Shown here in pieces: positions 25,814 through 33,642 of a stretch of DNA of 64,000 nt. A program made the position numbers and the translations under genes. The notes beneath the pieces were generated by a model. That model was not told the DNA's origin. It did not search any database and worked only from the letters and a program-made list of their open reading frames with translations. Every line of letters begins with the position of its first letter. The stretch's first letter is position 1. This stretch comes from an uncultured Parabacteroides sp. (GTDB taxonomy: Bacteria > Bacteroidota > Bacteroidia > Bacteroidales > Tannerellaceae), in assembly GCF_905196875.1 (NCBI RefSeq), contig NZ_CAJJWO010000009.1, positions 1-64,000 on the forward strand. Reading direction: 5' to 3'.

Positions 25814-25834
25814 ATCTTTTCAATAAGAAAGATC
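25814..25834. terminator. Small hairpin between convergent genes
   Basis: GATCTTT and AAAGATC pair (7 bp) around an 8-nt loop, overlapping the 3' end of the response regulator gene. Weak; may serve either gene. Confidence 0.35.
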
Positions 25835-26635
25835 ATATTTCTTCATCTTATTGTAAAGCGTTTGCCGGCTTATATTCAGCTGTTGGGCACAAAGGGTCAG
25901 GTTTCCTTTTTTATCAGCCAGCACTTCACGGATAAACTGCTTCTCCATCTCTTCCAACGTAACCGGATGGAAAGCCGGAACCGGATCTTCCATATAGAAA
26001 TCATCGCAATCCAACAAAGAGGAGTTGGATAGGAGAACGGCACGCTCTATGGTCTGCTGCAAAAGAGCGAGATCTCCATTGAGAATTATATCGGACAATT
26101 TATGCAATGCATCGGATGTAATACCGGGAAATGGTTTTCCATAGGCTGTCGCATATTTCCGAAGAAGGGAGTTGACAAGCAGAGTAACCACAGGATCAGT
26201 TTCTTCCGAGAGAAATTCGGATTCCTTTCGAGAGGAATTTTGTTTTCTCCCGGAACGAGCGTTCCAGGCCGCTACGACGGTAGATAATAATTTCTCATTA
26301 TCCCAGGGTTTCACGATAAAATCTGCCGCACCTCTCTTCAATGAGGCAACGGCTAGTTCTATATCGCCAAAAGCAGTGATCAATATCACTTCCGGCGGAT
26401 TAGCTTGTTCACGGATACGATCCAGCCAAAACAATCCCTCTCCCCCGCTCTGTTTTCCTGTACCGAAATTCATATCCAGCAAAACAACATCCACATCTTC
26501 CTCCCGGAGCAAAGCGGGCAACAAAGTGGGCACCGAGACACAGACAACCGTCTTAAACTCACGCGAAAGAATCACCCGCAACGTTTTAAGCACTGCCTCA
26601 TTATCATCCACTACTATAATTTTACCGTTTATCAT
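25820..26635 (-). CDS. NtrC-type response regulator lacking the AAA+ core
   Basis: 271 residues from the ATG at 26635. Receiver domain: IIVVDDNEAVLKTL, phosphorylatable Asp in VVLLDMNFG, conserved Thr/Ala in LITAFGD and Lys in FIVKPWD. C-terminal Fis-type helix-turn-helix: GNLTLCAQQLNISRQTLYNKMKKY. Between them only the lid end of an NtrC AAA+ domain remains (LLVNSLLRKYATAYGKPFPGITSDALHKLSD...LLQQTIERAVLLS). There is no Walker A, GAFTGA loop or Walker B; normal members have about 450 residues. It cannot by itself remodel sigma-54 holoenzyme, so it may repress or modulate. No histidine kinase gene is adjacent. An upstream ATG at 26662 overlaps the promoter and is less likely. Confidence 0.85.
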   Translation of the reverse strand: MINGKIIVVDDNEAVLKTLRVILSREFKTVVCVSVPTLLPALLREEDVDVVLLDMNFGTGKQSGGEGLFWLDRIREQANPPEVILITAFGDIELAVASLKRGAADFIVKPWDNEKLLSTVVAAWNARSGRKQNSSRKESEFLSEETDPVVTLLVNSLLRKYATAYGKPFPGITSDALHKLSDIILNGDLALLQQTIERAVLLSNSSLLDCDDFYMEDPVPAFHPVTLEEMEKQFIREVLADKKGNLTLCAQQLNISRQTLYNKMKKYDLSY

Positions 26636-26640
26636 ACCAA

Positions 26641-26672
26641 CAAAGATACATTTAACCTTCAAATATGTAAAA
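26641..26672 (-). promoter_or_regulatory. Promoter of the response regulator gene, probably leaderless
   Basis: Minus strand: TTTT (26672-26669), 20 nt, then a perfect -7 box TATCTTTG (26648-26641). The ATG at 26635 starts 5 nt after the -7 box, so the transcript would begin at or next to the start codon. This is also the reason for rejecting the start at 26662. Confidence 0.5.
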
Positions 26673-26705
26673 GTTACCGGATAATACTTTTACCGGCTAT
26701 GATCC

Positions 26706-26726
26706 ATTGTCAAATATTTAGACAAT
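26706..26726. promoter_or_regulatory. Dyad ATTGTC-N9-GACAAT between divergent genes
   Basis: Perfect 6-bp arms with a near-symmetric AT centre, in the 200-bp divergent region between the response regulator and the first permease gene. A regulator of either gene could bind here; a weak GG/GC sigma-54-like pair lies at 26751-26764. Confidence 0.4.
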
Positions 26727-26838
26727 TTTACCATGAACCCTGATTATTTCGGATTATTCCTTGCCCCGCAAAAAGAAAGAGAATAGATTTGAAATGCCAT
26801 TCTGAAAGGAACAGCATGAAATACACAATATAAAATCT

Positions 26839-29238
26839 ATGAAACCAGTCGCATTAAAACTTGTATTTCGCAGTTGGTGGCGGAATAAGACATTCTCCAT
26901 CATTTCTATTGCCAGCCTGGCGATAGGCATTGCCTGTACAAACCTGTTAACCGTCTTTACCATCCATGAATACGGCATAGAAAACGGGAATCCTAATAAA
27001 GAACGTATCTGGATGCTTAACCAGAATTCGCCGATGGCATCCGGAGAAAAGGTGCAGTATGCCGACAGATCCATCCCACCTATGCTTAAAGAAAATTACA
27101 CGGAAGTAGAAAGCATCCTGCAAATGGTAGCAGAATCACCTAAATATATTTCTATCGATCATGTCAAGTATGCACCAATCCACCTTCTATCCGTTGATTC
27201 ATCCCTACCGGATTTTTTCTCTTACAAAGTGTTGAACGGAAACCTGAAAGAGGTATTAACGCAACCGAATAAGTTGGCCCTCACGGAACAGACAGCCCGG
27301 AAACTTTTCGGGAAAACCAATCCGATCGGTAAAATTATTTATTTCAATCTTCCGGATAAAGCCACTAGTACAGAAAGCAGTACAAACAATGAATATGCTT
27401 ATCAGGTGGCAGCCGTCATAGCCGATAGGGAACAGTCTTTTCTGAATGTGGAAGCTATCACTAAACTATCCGATTCTTTTTATGGTGGCCCCTGTTTGTT
27501 ACTCATGAACAAAGCCATCGACAGGAAAACTTTTGAAGCCCAATTAAAGAAAGATAAAATTCCTACTTTACAAGGAGATATAGGGAACTATTATCTGCAA
27601 ACTTTACAGGAAAGCTATTTCCAAACTTCAGAACAACAGACACTACGTTTCATCAATTACCGGCAGCCGACATTACTCTATGTAGGGTTAATTTCTGCCA
27701 TCCTGATCCTATTGATCGCCTGCTTCAACTATATCAATCTCAACTTCTCCCGCCTGCTTCAACAAGTGCGGATGATTCATACGCAAAAGCTAATGGGGGC
27801 CAGCCGGCAGGAGATCAACCGGCAGCTTTTCCTGGATACGTTCTTGACAGTCATCATTGCCTTCTTTTGTTCTTTACTGATTACACATGACTTGCTTCCG
27901 GTATTCAACTCGATAGTGAACAGCCGATTACACACTTCTTTCTTCTTCAACTGGCAGACATTACCCGTTATCTGCAGCTTTATCCTATTATTATCCATCG
28001 TTCCGGCGGCCTATATGGGACGGAAGATATCCGGATTATCCGGTTCCGGCTATCGTGAGTTTTTTACCGGAAACAAGAAGAGAAAGATCGTGACTTCTTT
28101 ATCCATAATACAATACGTTATCTCTATCGGACTGATCATCGCGACATTGACGGTAAACGACCAGCTCCATTTTATCCGCCAAGGAGGAGATAACTACAAG
28201 AACCTGATCGAGATAGGCGACTGGATGGAAGACGGTTCGTACATACGACCTTTTGCCCGCGAACTGAAAAAACATCCGGAAATAGCCCAGGCATCGATTG
28301 CCGGAGGTTCTATCCTGAACAGCTGGATACAACAAGTTGTCCTTACCAATGAAAACGGCAACGAGAAATACACCTCGCAAATCAATTATTTCGGTGAATC
28401 CGATTTTCTGGATGCATTGCAACTGAAATTGAAAAGAGGGCTTCCTTCCGACAAGGCGGTAGAGAAATATGCACGTCCGGTCTACGTCAACGAAAAATTT
28501 GTCGAGCTATTGGTCACAAAAGGCGAAGACCCTATCGGCAAACCCCTGAATACCATCGATAAAGATCTCAACAAAAGCTACACAGACACTGACAATCTGC
28601 CGGTCTCCATCATTGCCGGTATTGTCGATAATCTATACACCAATACGCTCGAACAGGAAGTGAACCCGTTCACTATCCAGATCAACAACAGTCCGGACAA
28701 TGCCTTCAATTATATCTACATACGCCTCAACGGTAATCAGGAAAAGGCTCTCGCCACCGTACGGGAAGTATGGAACAAGGTAAATCCGGGTCAATATTTC
28801 ACCTATCGGGATGTGTACAAGACTTTCCTGCAACGGAACGAAAAAACAACCGAACTCTCCCGGCTATTGTTGATGTATTCTGTTATCAGTATCTTTCTGA
28901 CTTGCTTCGGCCTGTTCGGAATGGCACTCTATGCAACCGAACAGCGTACCAAAGAGATCGGCGTACGAAAAGTGAACGGAGCAACTAGCCCGCAGATCAT
29001 GCTGTTGCTCAACCGTCAGTTTATCACCTGGATAAGTTCCGCTTTTATCATTGCCATCCCTATCACCTGGTTACTCTTGAACCGTTGGCTGGAAAACTTT
29101 GTCTACCGTACGGATATAAGTATCGGGATCTATCTGATAAGCGGGCTTTTTGTCCTGTTCATCACACTGCTTACTGTCAGCTGGCACAGTTACAAAGCTG
29201 CATCGAGCAATCCCGTCAAAGTATTAAGGAGCGAATAA
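26839..29238 (+). CDS. FtsX/MacB-type ABC transporter permease (copy 1)
   Basis: 799 residues. N-terminal membrane span (SWWRNKTFSIISIASLAIGIACTN), a large periplasmic MacB-core-like domain, an FtsX block of spans at about residues 280-400 (LYVGLISAILILLIACFNYINL, VIIAFFCSLLITH), a second periplasmic domain, and a C-terminal FtsX block (MYSVISIFLTCFGLFGMALYATEQRTKEIGVRKVNGA, ITWLLLNRWLENF). Duplicated FtsX halves with KEIGVRKVNGA are standard for this family, which exports substrates or drives envelope processes with an EPTGNLD-type ATPase; the ATPase at 17824 fits. Followed after 12 bp by a close paralogue. Confidence 0.93.
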   Translation: MKPVALKLVFRSWWRNKTFSIISIASLAIGIACTNLLTVFTIHEYGIENGNPNKERIWMLNQNSPMASGEKVQYADRSIPPMLKENYTEVESILQMVAESPKYISIDHVKYAPIHLLSVDSSLPDFFSYKVLNGNLKEVLTQPNKLALTEQTARKLFGKTNPIGKIIYFNLPDKATSTESSTNNEYAYQVAAVIADREQSFLNVEAITKLSDSFYGGPCLLLMNKAIDRKTFEAQLKKDKIPTLQGDIGNYYLQTLQESYFQTSEQQTLRFINYRQPTLLYVGLISAILILLIACFNYINLNFSRLLQQVRMIHTQKLMGASRQEINRQLFLDTFLTVIIAFFCSLLITHDLLPVFNSIVNSRLHTSFFFNWQTLPVICSFILLLSIVPAAYMGRKISGLSGSGYREFFTGNKKRKIVTSLSIIQYVISIGLIIATLTVNDQLHFIRQGGDNYKNLIEIGDWMEDGSYIRPFARELKKHPEIAQASIAGGSILNSWIQQVVLTNENGNEKYTSQINYFGESDFLDALQLKLKRGLPSDKAVEKYARPVYVNEKFVELLVTKGEDPIGKPLNTIDKDLNKSYTDTDNLPVSIIAGIVDNLYTNTLEQEVNPFTIQINNSPDNAFNYIYIRLNGNQEKALATVREVWNKVNPGQYFTYRDVYKTFLQRNEKTTELSRLLLMYSVISIFLTCFGLFGMALYATEQRTKEIGVRKVNGATSPQIMLLLNRQFITWISSAFIIAIPITWLLLNRWLENFVYRTDISIGIYLISGLFVLFITLLTVSWHSYKAASSNPVKVLRSE

Positions 29239-29250
29239 ACCGATTACAAA

Positions 29251-31659
29251 ATGAAAGCAGTCGCATTCAAACTCGTCCTGCGAAGCTGGTGGCGGAACAA
29301 GACATTTTCCCTTATATCGATCGTCAGCCTAGCAATCGGCATTGCCTGTACTAACCTGTTGGCTGTCTTTGTCATCCATGAATATAACCTGGAGGCGGAT
29401 AATCCGAAACGGAAAACTATTTATATGATGGACCAGGATTCGCCTATCCAACCCGGTGAACGGGTCTGCTACACAGTCGGCAGTATTCCGGGCGAATTAA
29501 AAGAAAAATATCCGGAAGTGACGGATTATCTGCGCCTCAATAATATGGGAATGGACTATATAATGGTGGGAAACACCCGCTTCGCCCCTATCACGATAGT
29601 AACAGCAGATGCCTCCTTCCCCCGTTTCTTCCCTTACAAAGTATTGTACGGCAATCTGAATGAGGCACTGACCCAACCGAATAAGATCGCCTTGTCGGAA
29701 GAGTGCGCCCGAAAATATTTCGGAAAAGAGAATCCGATCGGCCAAACGATCACAACCGGTATGAATAATACAACGGTCCGTGTGCAGAATGATGGTACGG
29801 TTGTAGAGGAAAAGAACGAAACGACCTATCAGGTTGCCGCCGTCCTGAAATCGCGTGACCAATCTTATCTCGGATTCGAAGCAGTGACCGGAACCGGCGA
29901 ATCATTCGGCGGAGGCTTATGCCTCCTGATGACCGACCGGTCTGTCGACACGGAAAAGTTCAGCCGGCAAATGAAAAAAGATGGGATACAAACATTCGTC
30001 CCCGAAGGAAAATACCAGTTATATCCTTTACAGGAAAGCTATTTCCGGAAATATACGCAAGAAAGTTTCCTGTTTATGAACAGCCGCCAGAAAACATTGC
30101 TTTACGTCGGACTGATTTCTGCCATCCTGATCCTGCTGATCGCCTGTTTCAACTACATCAATCTGAACTTTTCCCGCTTGCTGCAACAAGTACGGATGAT
30201 CCATACGGAGAAACTGATGGGGGCGACAAAAGGAGATATCAACCGCCAGCTGTTCATCGATACATTCATGACCGTTATCACGGCATTCCTTTTATCCCTG
30301 CTGATCACGCACGACCTGATCCCGGTATTCAACTCGATCGTTTCCGGTAACATCCAGACCTCTTTCTTTTTTAATAAACAGGCATTGCCGGTTATCGTCC
30401 TGTTCATACTCCTGTTATCTATTATTCCATCCTTCTATATAAGCCGAAAAATATCCAAATTATCGGCCTCCGATTACCGCGAGTTTTTCACCGGAAACAA
30501 GAAAAGAAGGATCGTAACCGCACTCTCCATCGCCCAATACACTGTTTCCATCGGTTTGATCATCGCGACACTCACAGTAAACAGCCAGCTCCGTTTTATA
30601 CAAAAAGGAGGAGAAGGCTATCGCGGACTGATCGAAGTGGGCAATTGGGGAAGTGATAATTCTTATTTGCCCGCCTTTGCACATGAAATCAAAAAAATAC
30701 CCGGAGTAAAGAATGTTACGCTTGCAGGAGGCCCTCTGCTGAACATGGGGATAACTCCTATGGATATCAAGAACCCGGATGGAAGCGAAAGTCATTATAT
30801 GAAAGCACAATATCTGGGAGGACGCGATTATCTGAAAACATTAAAAATAAAGATCATACAGGGAATCGATCCTGACAAAGCCCTCGAACAATACCAGAAT
30901 CCGGTTTATATCACTCAGAAATATGTCGATCTTCTGGTTCCGCCGGGCGAAAACCCTGTCGACCGACAACTAAGCAAATACGATGAAACCCAGAAGGAGT
31001 ATGAGGCAAACCGAAAGGAACCGGTAGCCATCATAGCCGGTATTGTCGGGAACTTGTATGCCAATTCACTGGAGGAAGAAGTTTTCCCCAGCATCATTTA
31101 CATTATTCAGGATGATGACAAGAGATATGCTTTTGCAGAGATCAAAACAGGGAAAGAACAGCAACAAACAATCACTGCCGTCAAAAAAATATGGGAAAAG
31201 ATGAACCCGGGTAAATATTTCACTTACCAGGATGTCTATAAAGAGTTTATGCAGCGTAACAGCCGTACAACCGAGCTGGCGGAACTGATGATCATGTATT
31301 CGCTGATCAGTATATTCCTGACTTGTTTCGGTCTGTTCGGGATGGCACTCTACGCAACGGAGCAGCGCACGAAAGAGATAGGCATACGGAAAGTGAACGG
31401 GGCCAACACACTAAAGATCATGTTGCTGTTGAACAAACAGTTCGTAATCTGGATCGGAATAGCCTTTGTCATAGCTATTCCTATCACCTGGCTTCTGCTT
31501 AACCGATGGCTGGAGAATTTTGTATATCATACAGATATTTCTGTCTTCCATTTCCTTCTTGGTGGGATTACCGTACTGTTCATCACATTGCTAACCGTCA
31601 GCTGGCATACCTACAAGGCCGCATCAGGTAATCCGGTTAAGGTATTAAGGAGTGAATAA
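29251..31659 (+). CDS. FtsX/MacB-type ABC transporter permease (copy 2)
   Basis: 802 residues, co-linear with the preceding gene from the first residues (FKLVLRSWWRNKTFSLISIVSLAIGIACTNLL) to the last (SWHTYKAASGNPVKVLRSE). The membrane blocks are nearly identical to copy 1 while the periplasmic domains differ clearly (for example GMNNTTVRVQNDGTVVEEK has no counterpart). This indicates a tandem duplication with divergence in the substrate- or partner-facing part. Copies 1 and 2 may form a heterodimer. The gene is 12 bp downstream of copy 1, so one transcript is likely. Followed by the 22-bp-periodic dyad array. Confidence 0.93.
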   Translation: MKAVAFKLVLRSWWRNKTFSLISIVSLAIGIACTNLLAVFVIHEYNLEADNPKRKTIYMMDQDSPIQPGERVCYTVGSIPGELKEKYPEVTDYLRLNNMGMDYIMVGNTRFAPITIVTADASFPRFFPYKVLYGNLNEALTQPNKIALSEECARKYFGKENPIGQTITTGMNNTTVRVQNDGTVVEEKNETTYQVAAVLKSRDQSYLGFEAVTGTGESFGGGLCLLMTDRSVDTEKFSRQMKKDGIQTFVPEGKYQLYPLQESYFRKYTQESFLFMNSRQKTLLYVGLISAILILLIACFNYINLNFSRLLQQVRMIHTEKLMGATKGDINRQLFIDTFMTVITAFLLSLLITHDLIPVFNSIVSGNIQTSFFFNKQALPVIVLFILLLSIIPSFYISRKISKLSASDYREFFTGNKKRRIVTALSIAQYTVSIGLIIATLTVNSQLRFIQKGGEGYRGLIEVGNWGSDNSYLPAFAHEIKKIPGVKNVTLAGGPLLNMGITPMDIKNPDGSESHYMKAQYLGGRDYLKTLKIKIIQGIDPDKALEQYQNPVYITQKYVDLLVPPGENPVDRQLSKYDETQKEYEANRKEPVAIIAGIVGNLYANSLEEEVFPSIIYIIQDDDKRYAFAEIKTGKEQQQTITAVKKIWEKMNPGKYFTYQDVYKEFMQRNSRTTELAELMIMYSLISIFLTCFGLFGMALYATEQRTKEIGIRKVNGANTLKIMLLLNKQFVIWIGIAFVIAIPITWLLLNRWLENFVYHTDISVFHFLLGGITVLFITLLTVSWHTYKAASGNPVKVLRSE

Positions 31660-31706
31660 GCACAAAACAACATGAACAGCCGGCTTTGTTCCGATGAATA
31701 TACCTT

Positions 31707-31821
31707 TGCCATTGGAATGGCAAGAGTTTGTCATCATAATGGCAGAGGACTGCCATCCTAATGACAAGACAGTGCCAACAGGGTGGCAAAGTTCTGACAT
31801 AAGGATGGCAAATATCTGGCA
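31707..31821. repeat. Array of five 16-bp dyads at exact 22-bp period
   Basis: Units begin at 31707, 31729, 31751, 31773 and 31795; each fits TGNCAW-N4-RTGRCA, for example TGCCATTGGAATGGCA and TGTCATCATAATGGCA, separated by 6 bp. A partial sixth (TGGCA) starts at 31817 in register. Each unit could fold into a 6-bp stem with a 4-nt loop, or bind a dimer; the period is about two helical turns, so all sites would face the same side. It lies between convergent genes (permease and transaldolase), so it is not an obvious promoter element. Confidence 0.8.
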
Positions 31822-31830
31822 AAAGCAAAT

Positions 31831-32487
31831 CTAGCCGTTCACCTTCTTATAATCAGCCAGGAAAGTCGCCAGACCGCTATCGGTAAGCGGGTGTTTCAAC
31901 AGGCCTTTAATTGCAGCCAGCGGACAGGTTGCAACATCGGCTCCTGCCTCAATACACTGAATAATATGCTGTGTACTACGGATCGAAGCAGCAAGCACCT
32001 GCGTTTCGTAAGCATAATAGGAAAACATGTCGACAATACCTTTCACCAGTTCAATACCGTCACTGGAAATATCATCCAGACGCCCTACAAACGGAGAAAC
32101 ATAACTCGCTCCTGCTTTTGCTGCCAAAAGAGCCTGTCCACGGGAAAAAACCAATGTACAATTAGTGCGGATCCCTTCATCACTGAAATATTTGATCGCT
32201 TTGATTCCTGCTTCGATACAAGGGACCTTCACAACGATATGCGGATTCAGAGCAGCAAGCTCCTTACCCTCTTTTATCATCCCTTCATAATCGGTCGCTA
32301 TCACTTCCGCACTGACATCACCGTCCACAATCTCACAAATCTTCAAATAATGTGCACGCTGGTTCTCTACTCCCTTAATTCCTTCTTTGGCCATTAACGA
32401 CGGATTGGTCGTCACGCCATCCAATACGCCTAAATCGTTTGCTTCCCGAATCTGATCCAGGTTCGCTGTGTCGATAAAAAATTTCAT
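31831..32487 (-). CDS. tal: Transaldolase (small, TalC/FSA-type fold)
   Basis: 218 residues. Family landmarks: FFIDTANLDQIREA, GVTTNPSLMAKEG, the Schiff-base lysine in HIVVKVP, TNCTLVFSRGQALLAAKAGA, YVSPFVGRLDD. The residue where E. coli fructose-6-phosphate aldolase has Gln59 is Glu here (SAEVIATDYEGM), and SPFVGR has Phe where the aldolase has Tyr. Both choices are those of transaldolases, so I prefer transaldolase over fructose-6-phosphate aldolase. It interconverts sedoheptulose-7-P/glyceraldehyde-3-P and erythrose-4-P/fructose-6-P in the cytoplasm. Alone, convergent with the permease pair. Confidence 0.92.
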   Translation of the reverse strand: MKFFIDTANLDQIREANDLGVLDGVTTNPSLMAKEGIKGVENQRAHYLKICEIVDGDVSAEVIATDYEGMIKEGKELAALNPHIVVKVPCIEAGIKAIKYFSDEGIRTNCTLVFSRGQALLAAKAGASYVSPFVGRLDDISSDGIELVKGIVDMFSYYAYETQVLAASIRSTQHIIQCIEAGADVATCPLAAIKGLLKHPLTDSGLATFLADYKKVNG

Positions 32488-32707
32488 TGTCTTATATGTT
32501 TATAAATGGTTCTATTTAGATAACATATTCACATTCGTATAGTTTATTTTCAGACGAGCTATTTAGAATGTTGAAAAATATTAATATAGAAAACTGTAAA
32601 CAGCCAAAACATAGAGAAAGAATATGAAGAAATAAATAATACTATAACTATTACCTAAACAACAACTATTTACATAAGGCAAATAAATAACCCAAACATA
32701 AACAAAT

Positions 32708-32729
32708 TGCATTAGTTCTATAAGAACTA
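32708..32729. repeat. 22-bp inverted-repeat copy A (palindromic)
   Basis: TGCATTAGTTCTATAAGAACTA, identical to the reverse complement of 32913-32934. Each copy contains TAGTTCT-ATA-AGAACTA, itself a dyad. The 580-bp gap 32488-33067 holds no gene I can support; besides these repeats it is AT-rich promoter-type DNA. Confidence 0.7.
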
Positions 32730-32743
32730 TGTACCACAGGATG

Positions 32744-32751
32744 CAAATATA
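32744..32751 (-). promoter_or_regulatory. Possible -7 box (TATATTTG) for transaldolase
   Basis: Perfect match to TAnnTTTG on the minus strand; a -33 TTTG at the right distance is not present (TTTA at 22 nt is the nearest). It lies between the two 22-bp repeat copies, about 250 bp upstream of the transaldolase start. Confidence 0.3.
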
Positions 32752-32912
32752 GTCTATTTTTGATATAATAGGTTAAATGTTGAAGAATAATCCCACTTTA
32801 TAATATTCTTTTGTTAACGATCATGTATACTAACAAGTTTCATTCGACAGCCGTTTTCCTCACCGATTAAAGAAACGCTGGTTATCAAATAGTTACATTC
32901 AAGCAAAAACAT

Positions 32913-32934
32913 TAGTTCTTATAGAACTAATGCA
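32913..32934. repeat. 22-bp inverted-repeat copy B (palindromic)
   Basis: Exact reverse complement of 32708-32729; inside the larger dyad ATTAGTTCT-TAT-AGAACTAAT at 32911-32931. The two copies flank 183 bp. One is nearer the transaldolase gene, the other nearer the ECF sigma gene, so they may be operators for a shared regulator or the ends of an invertible segment. Confidence 0.7.
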
Positions 32935-33067
32935 TATAACATAAAAATACACACAATTAAAGTACAAGAAAAGTTTACGATTTCAATAGAAATTCAAAGC
33001 AGCAGTGCTAAAGATTGTAGCTAAGACTTACAGATTATTACACAATTTATTAGAGAACAAATTATTT

Positions 33068-33589
33068 ATGCGAATAGCAGACGGACAAATTTTTGAAAAA
33101 TTATTCCGGGAATATTATTCTCATCTTTGCAATTATGCCGGCAAATATATTGCCGACAGCCAGGTCAGGGAAGATATTGTTCAGGTATTTTTCATTTCTG
33201 TCTGGGAGAAAAAACATCTCTCGATATCCCAGGAAACCTTTCTTCCATACGCTTACCGTTCTATAAAGAACAGCTGTATAAACTACTACAAATCAGAGAT
33301 CATCAAAGAAGATTTCATTGCGACTCTGACGGATGAATGGAGTGAGCAGCTAAATGAAGAAGAGGACTTTTTATATCAGAAAGAGGTACAGCTGGCTTTA
33401 CAGAAACTTCCTGATAAATGCCGGAAAGTATTCCTCTTGAAATGTGTCGGCGGACTACGTTATAAAGAGATAGCCGAAGTTTCCGAAATATCTGTAAACA
33501 CTGTAAAATACCACTTAGGGGAAGCTTTCCGCATCATGCGTGAAGAATTGAAACATCTCACTTTTTTATTTTTTCTAATTTTTTTCTGA
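33068..33589 (+). CDS. ECF sigma factor of the FecI type
   Basis: 173 residues from the ATG at 33068 (a GTG at 33005 would add 21 residues without family character). Region 2: IFEKLFREYYSHLCNYAGKYIADSQVREDIVQVFFISVWE; region 4: ALQKLPDKCRKVFLLKCVGGLRYKEIAEVSEISVNTVKYHL. The hydrophobic end HLTFLFFLIFF is unusual but short. Followed by fecR, then a SusC with an STN domain: the classic trans-envelope chain in which substrate on the receptor signals through FecR to release the sigma factor, which then transcribes the receptor genes. Confidence 0.93.
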   Translation: MRIADGQIFEKLFREYYSHLCNYAGKYIADSQVREDIVQVFFISVWEKKHLSISQETFLPYAYRSIKNSCINYYKSEIIKEDFIATLTDEWSEQLNEEEDFLYQKEVQLALQKLPDKCRKVFLLKCVGGLRYKEIAEVSEISVNTVKYHLGEAFRIMREELKHLTFLFFLIFF

Positions 33590-33642
33590 TTCTTCCTACC
33601 CATTTCTTCTTCTCCGATTGTCAATAATGAAAAAGAAGAAAA

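Noticed and set aside
26750..26765. Second sigma-54 promoter in front of the permease genes
   Set aside because: Only the GG and GC dinucleotides fit (CGGATT-N5-TTGC); too weak to list as a feature.
31707..31821. CRISPR array
   Set aside because: Period is only 22 bp with 6-bp spacers and imperfect dyads; no cas genes in the window.
31637..31828. 63-residue minus-strand ORF across the dyad array
   Set aside because: Overlaps the permease end and the repeats; Cys/His-rich low-quality sequence produced by the TGGCA repeats in one frame.
31831..32487. Fructose-6-phosphate aldolase (fsa)
   Set aside because: Glu instead of Gln at the diagnostic position and Phe instead of Tyr in SPFVGR favour transaldolase.
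33005..33067. GTG start for the ECF sigma gene
   Set aside because: The 21 extra residues show no sigma features; ATG 33068 gives a normal region 2 start.
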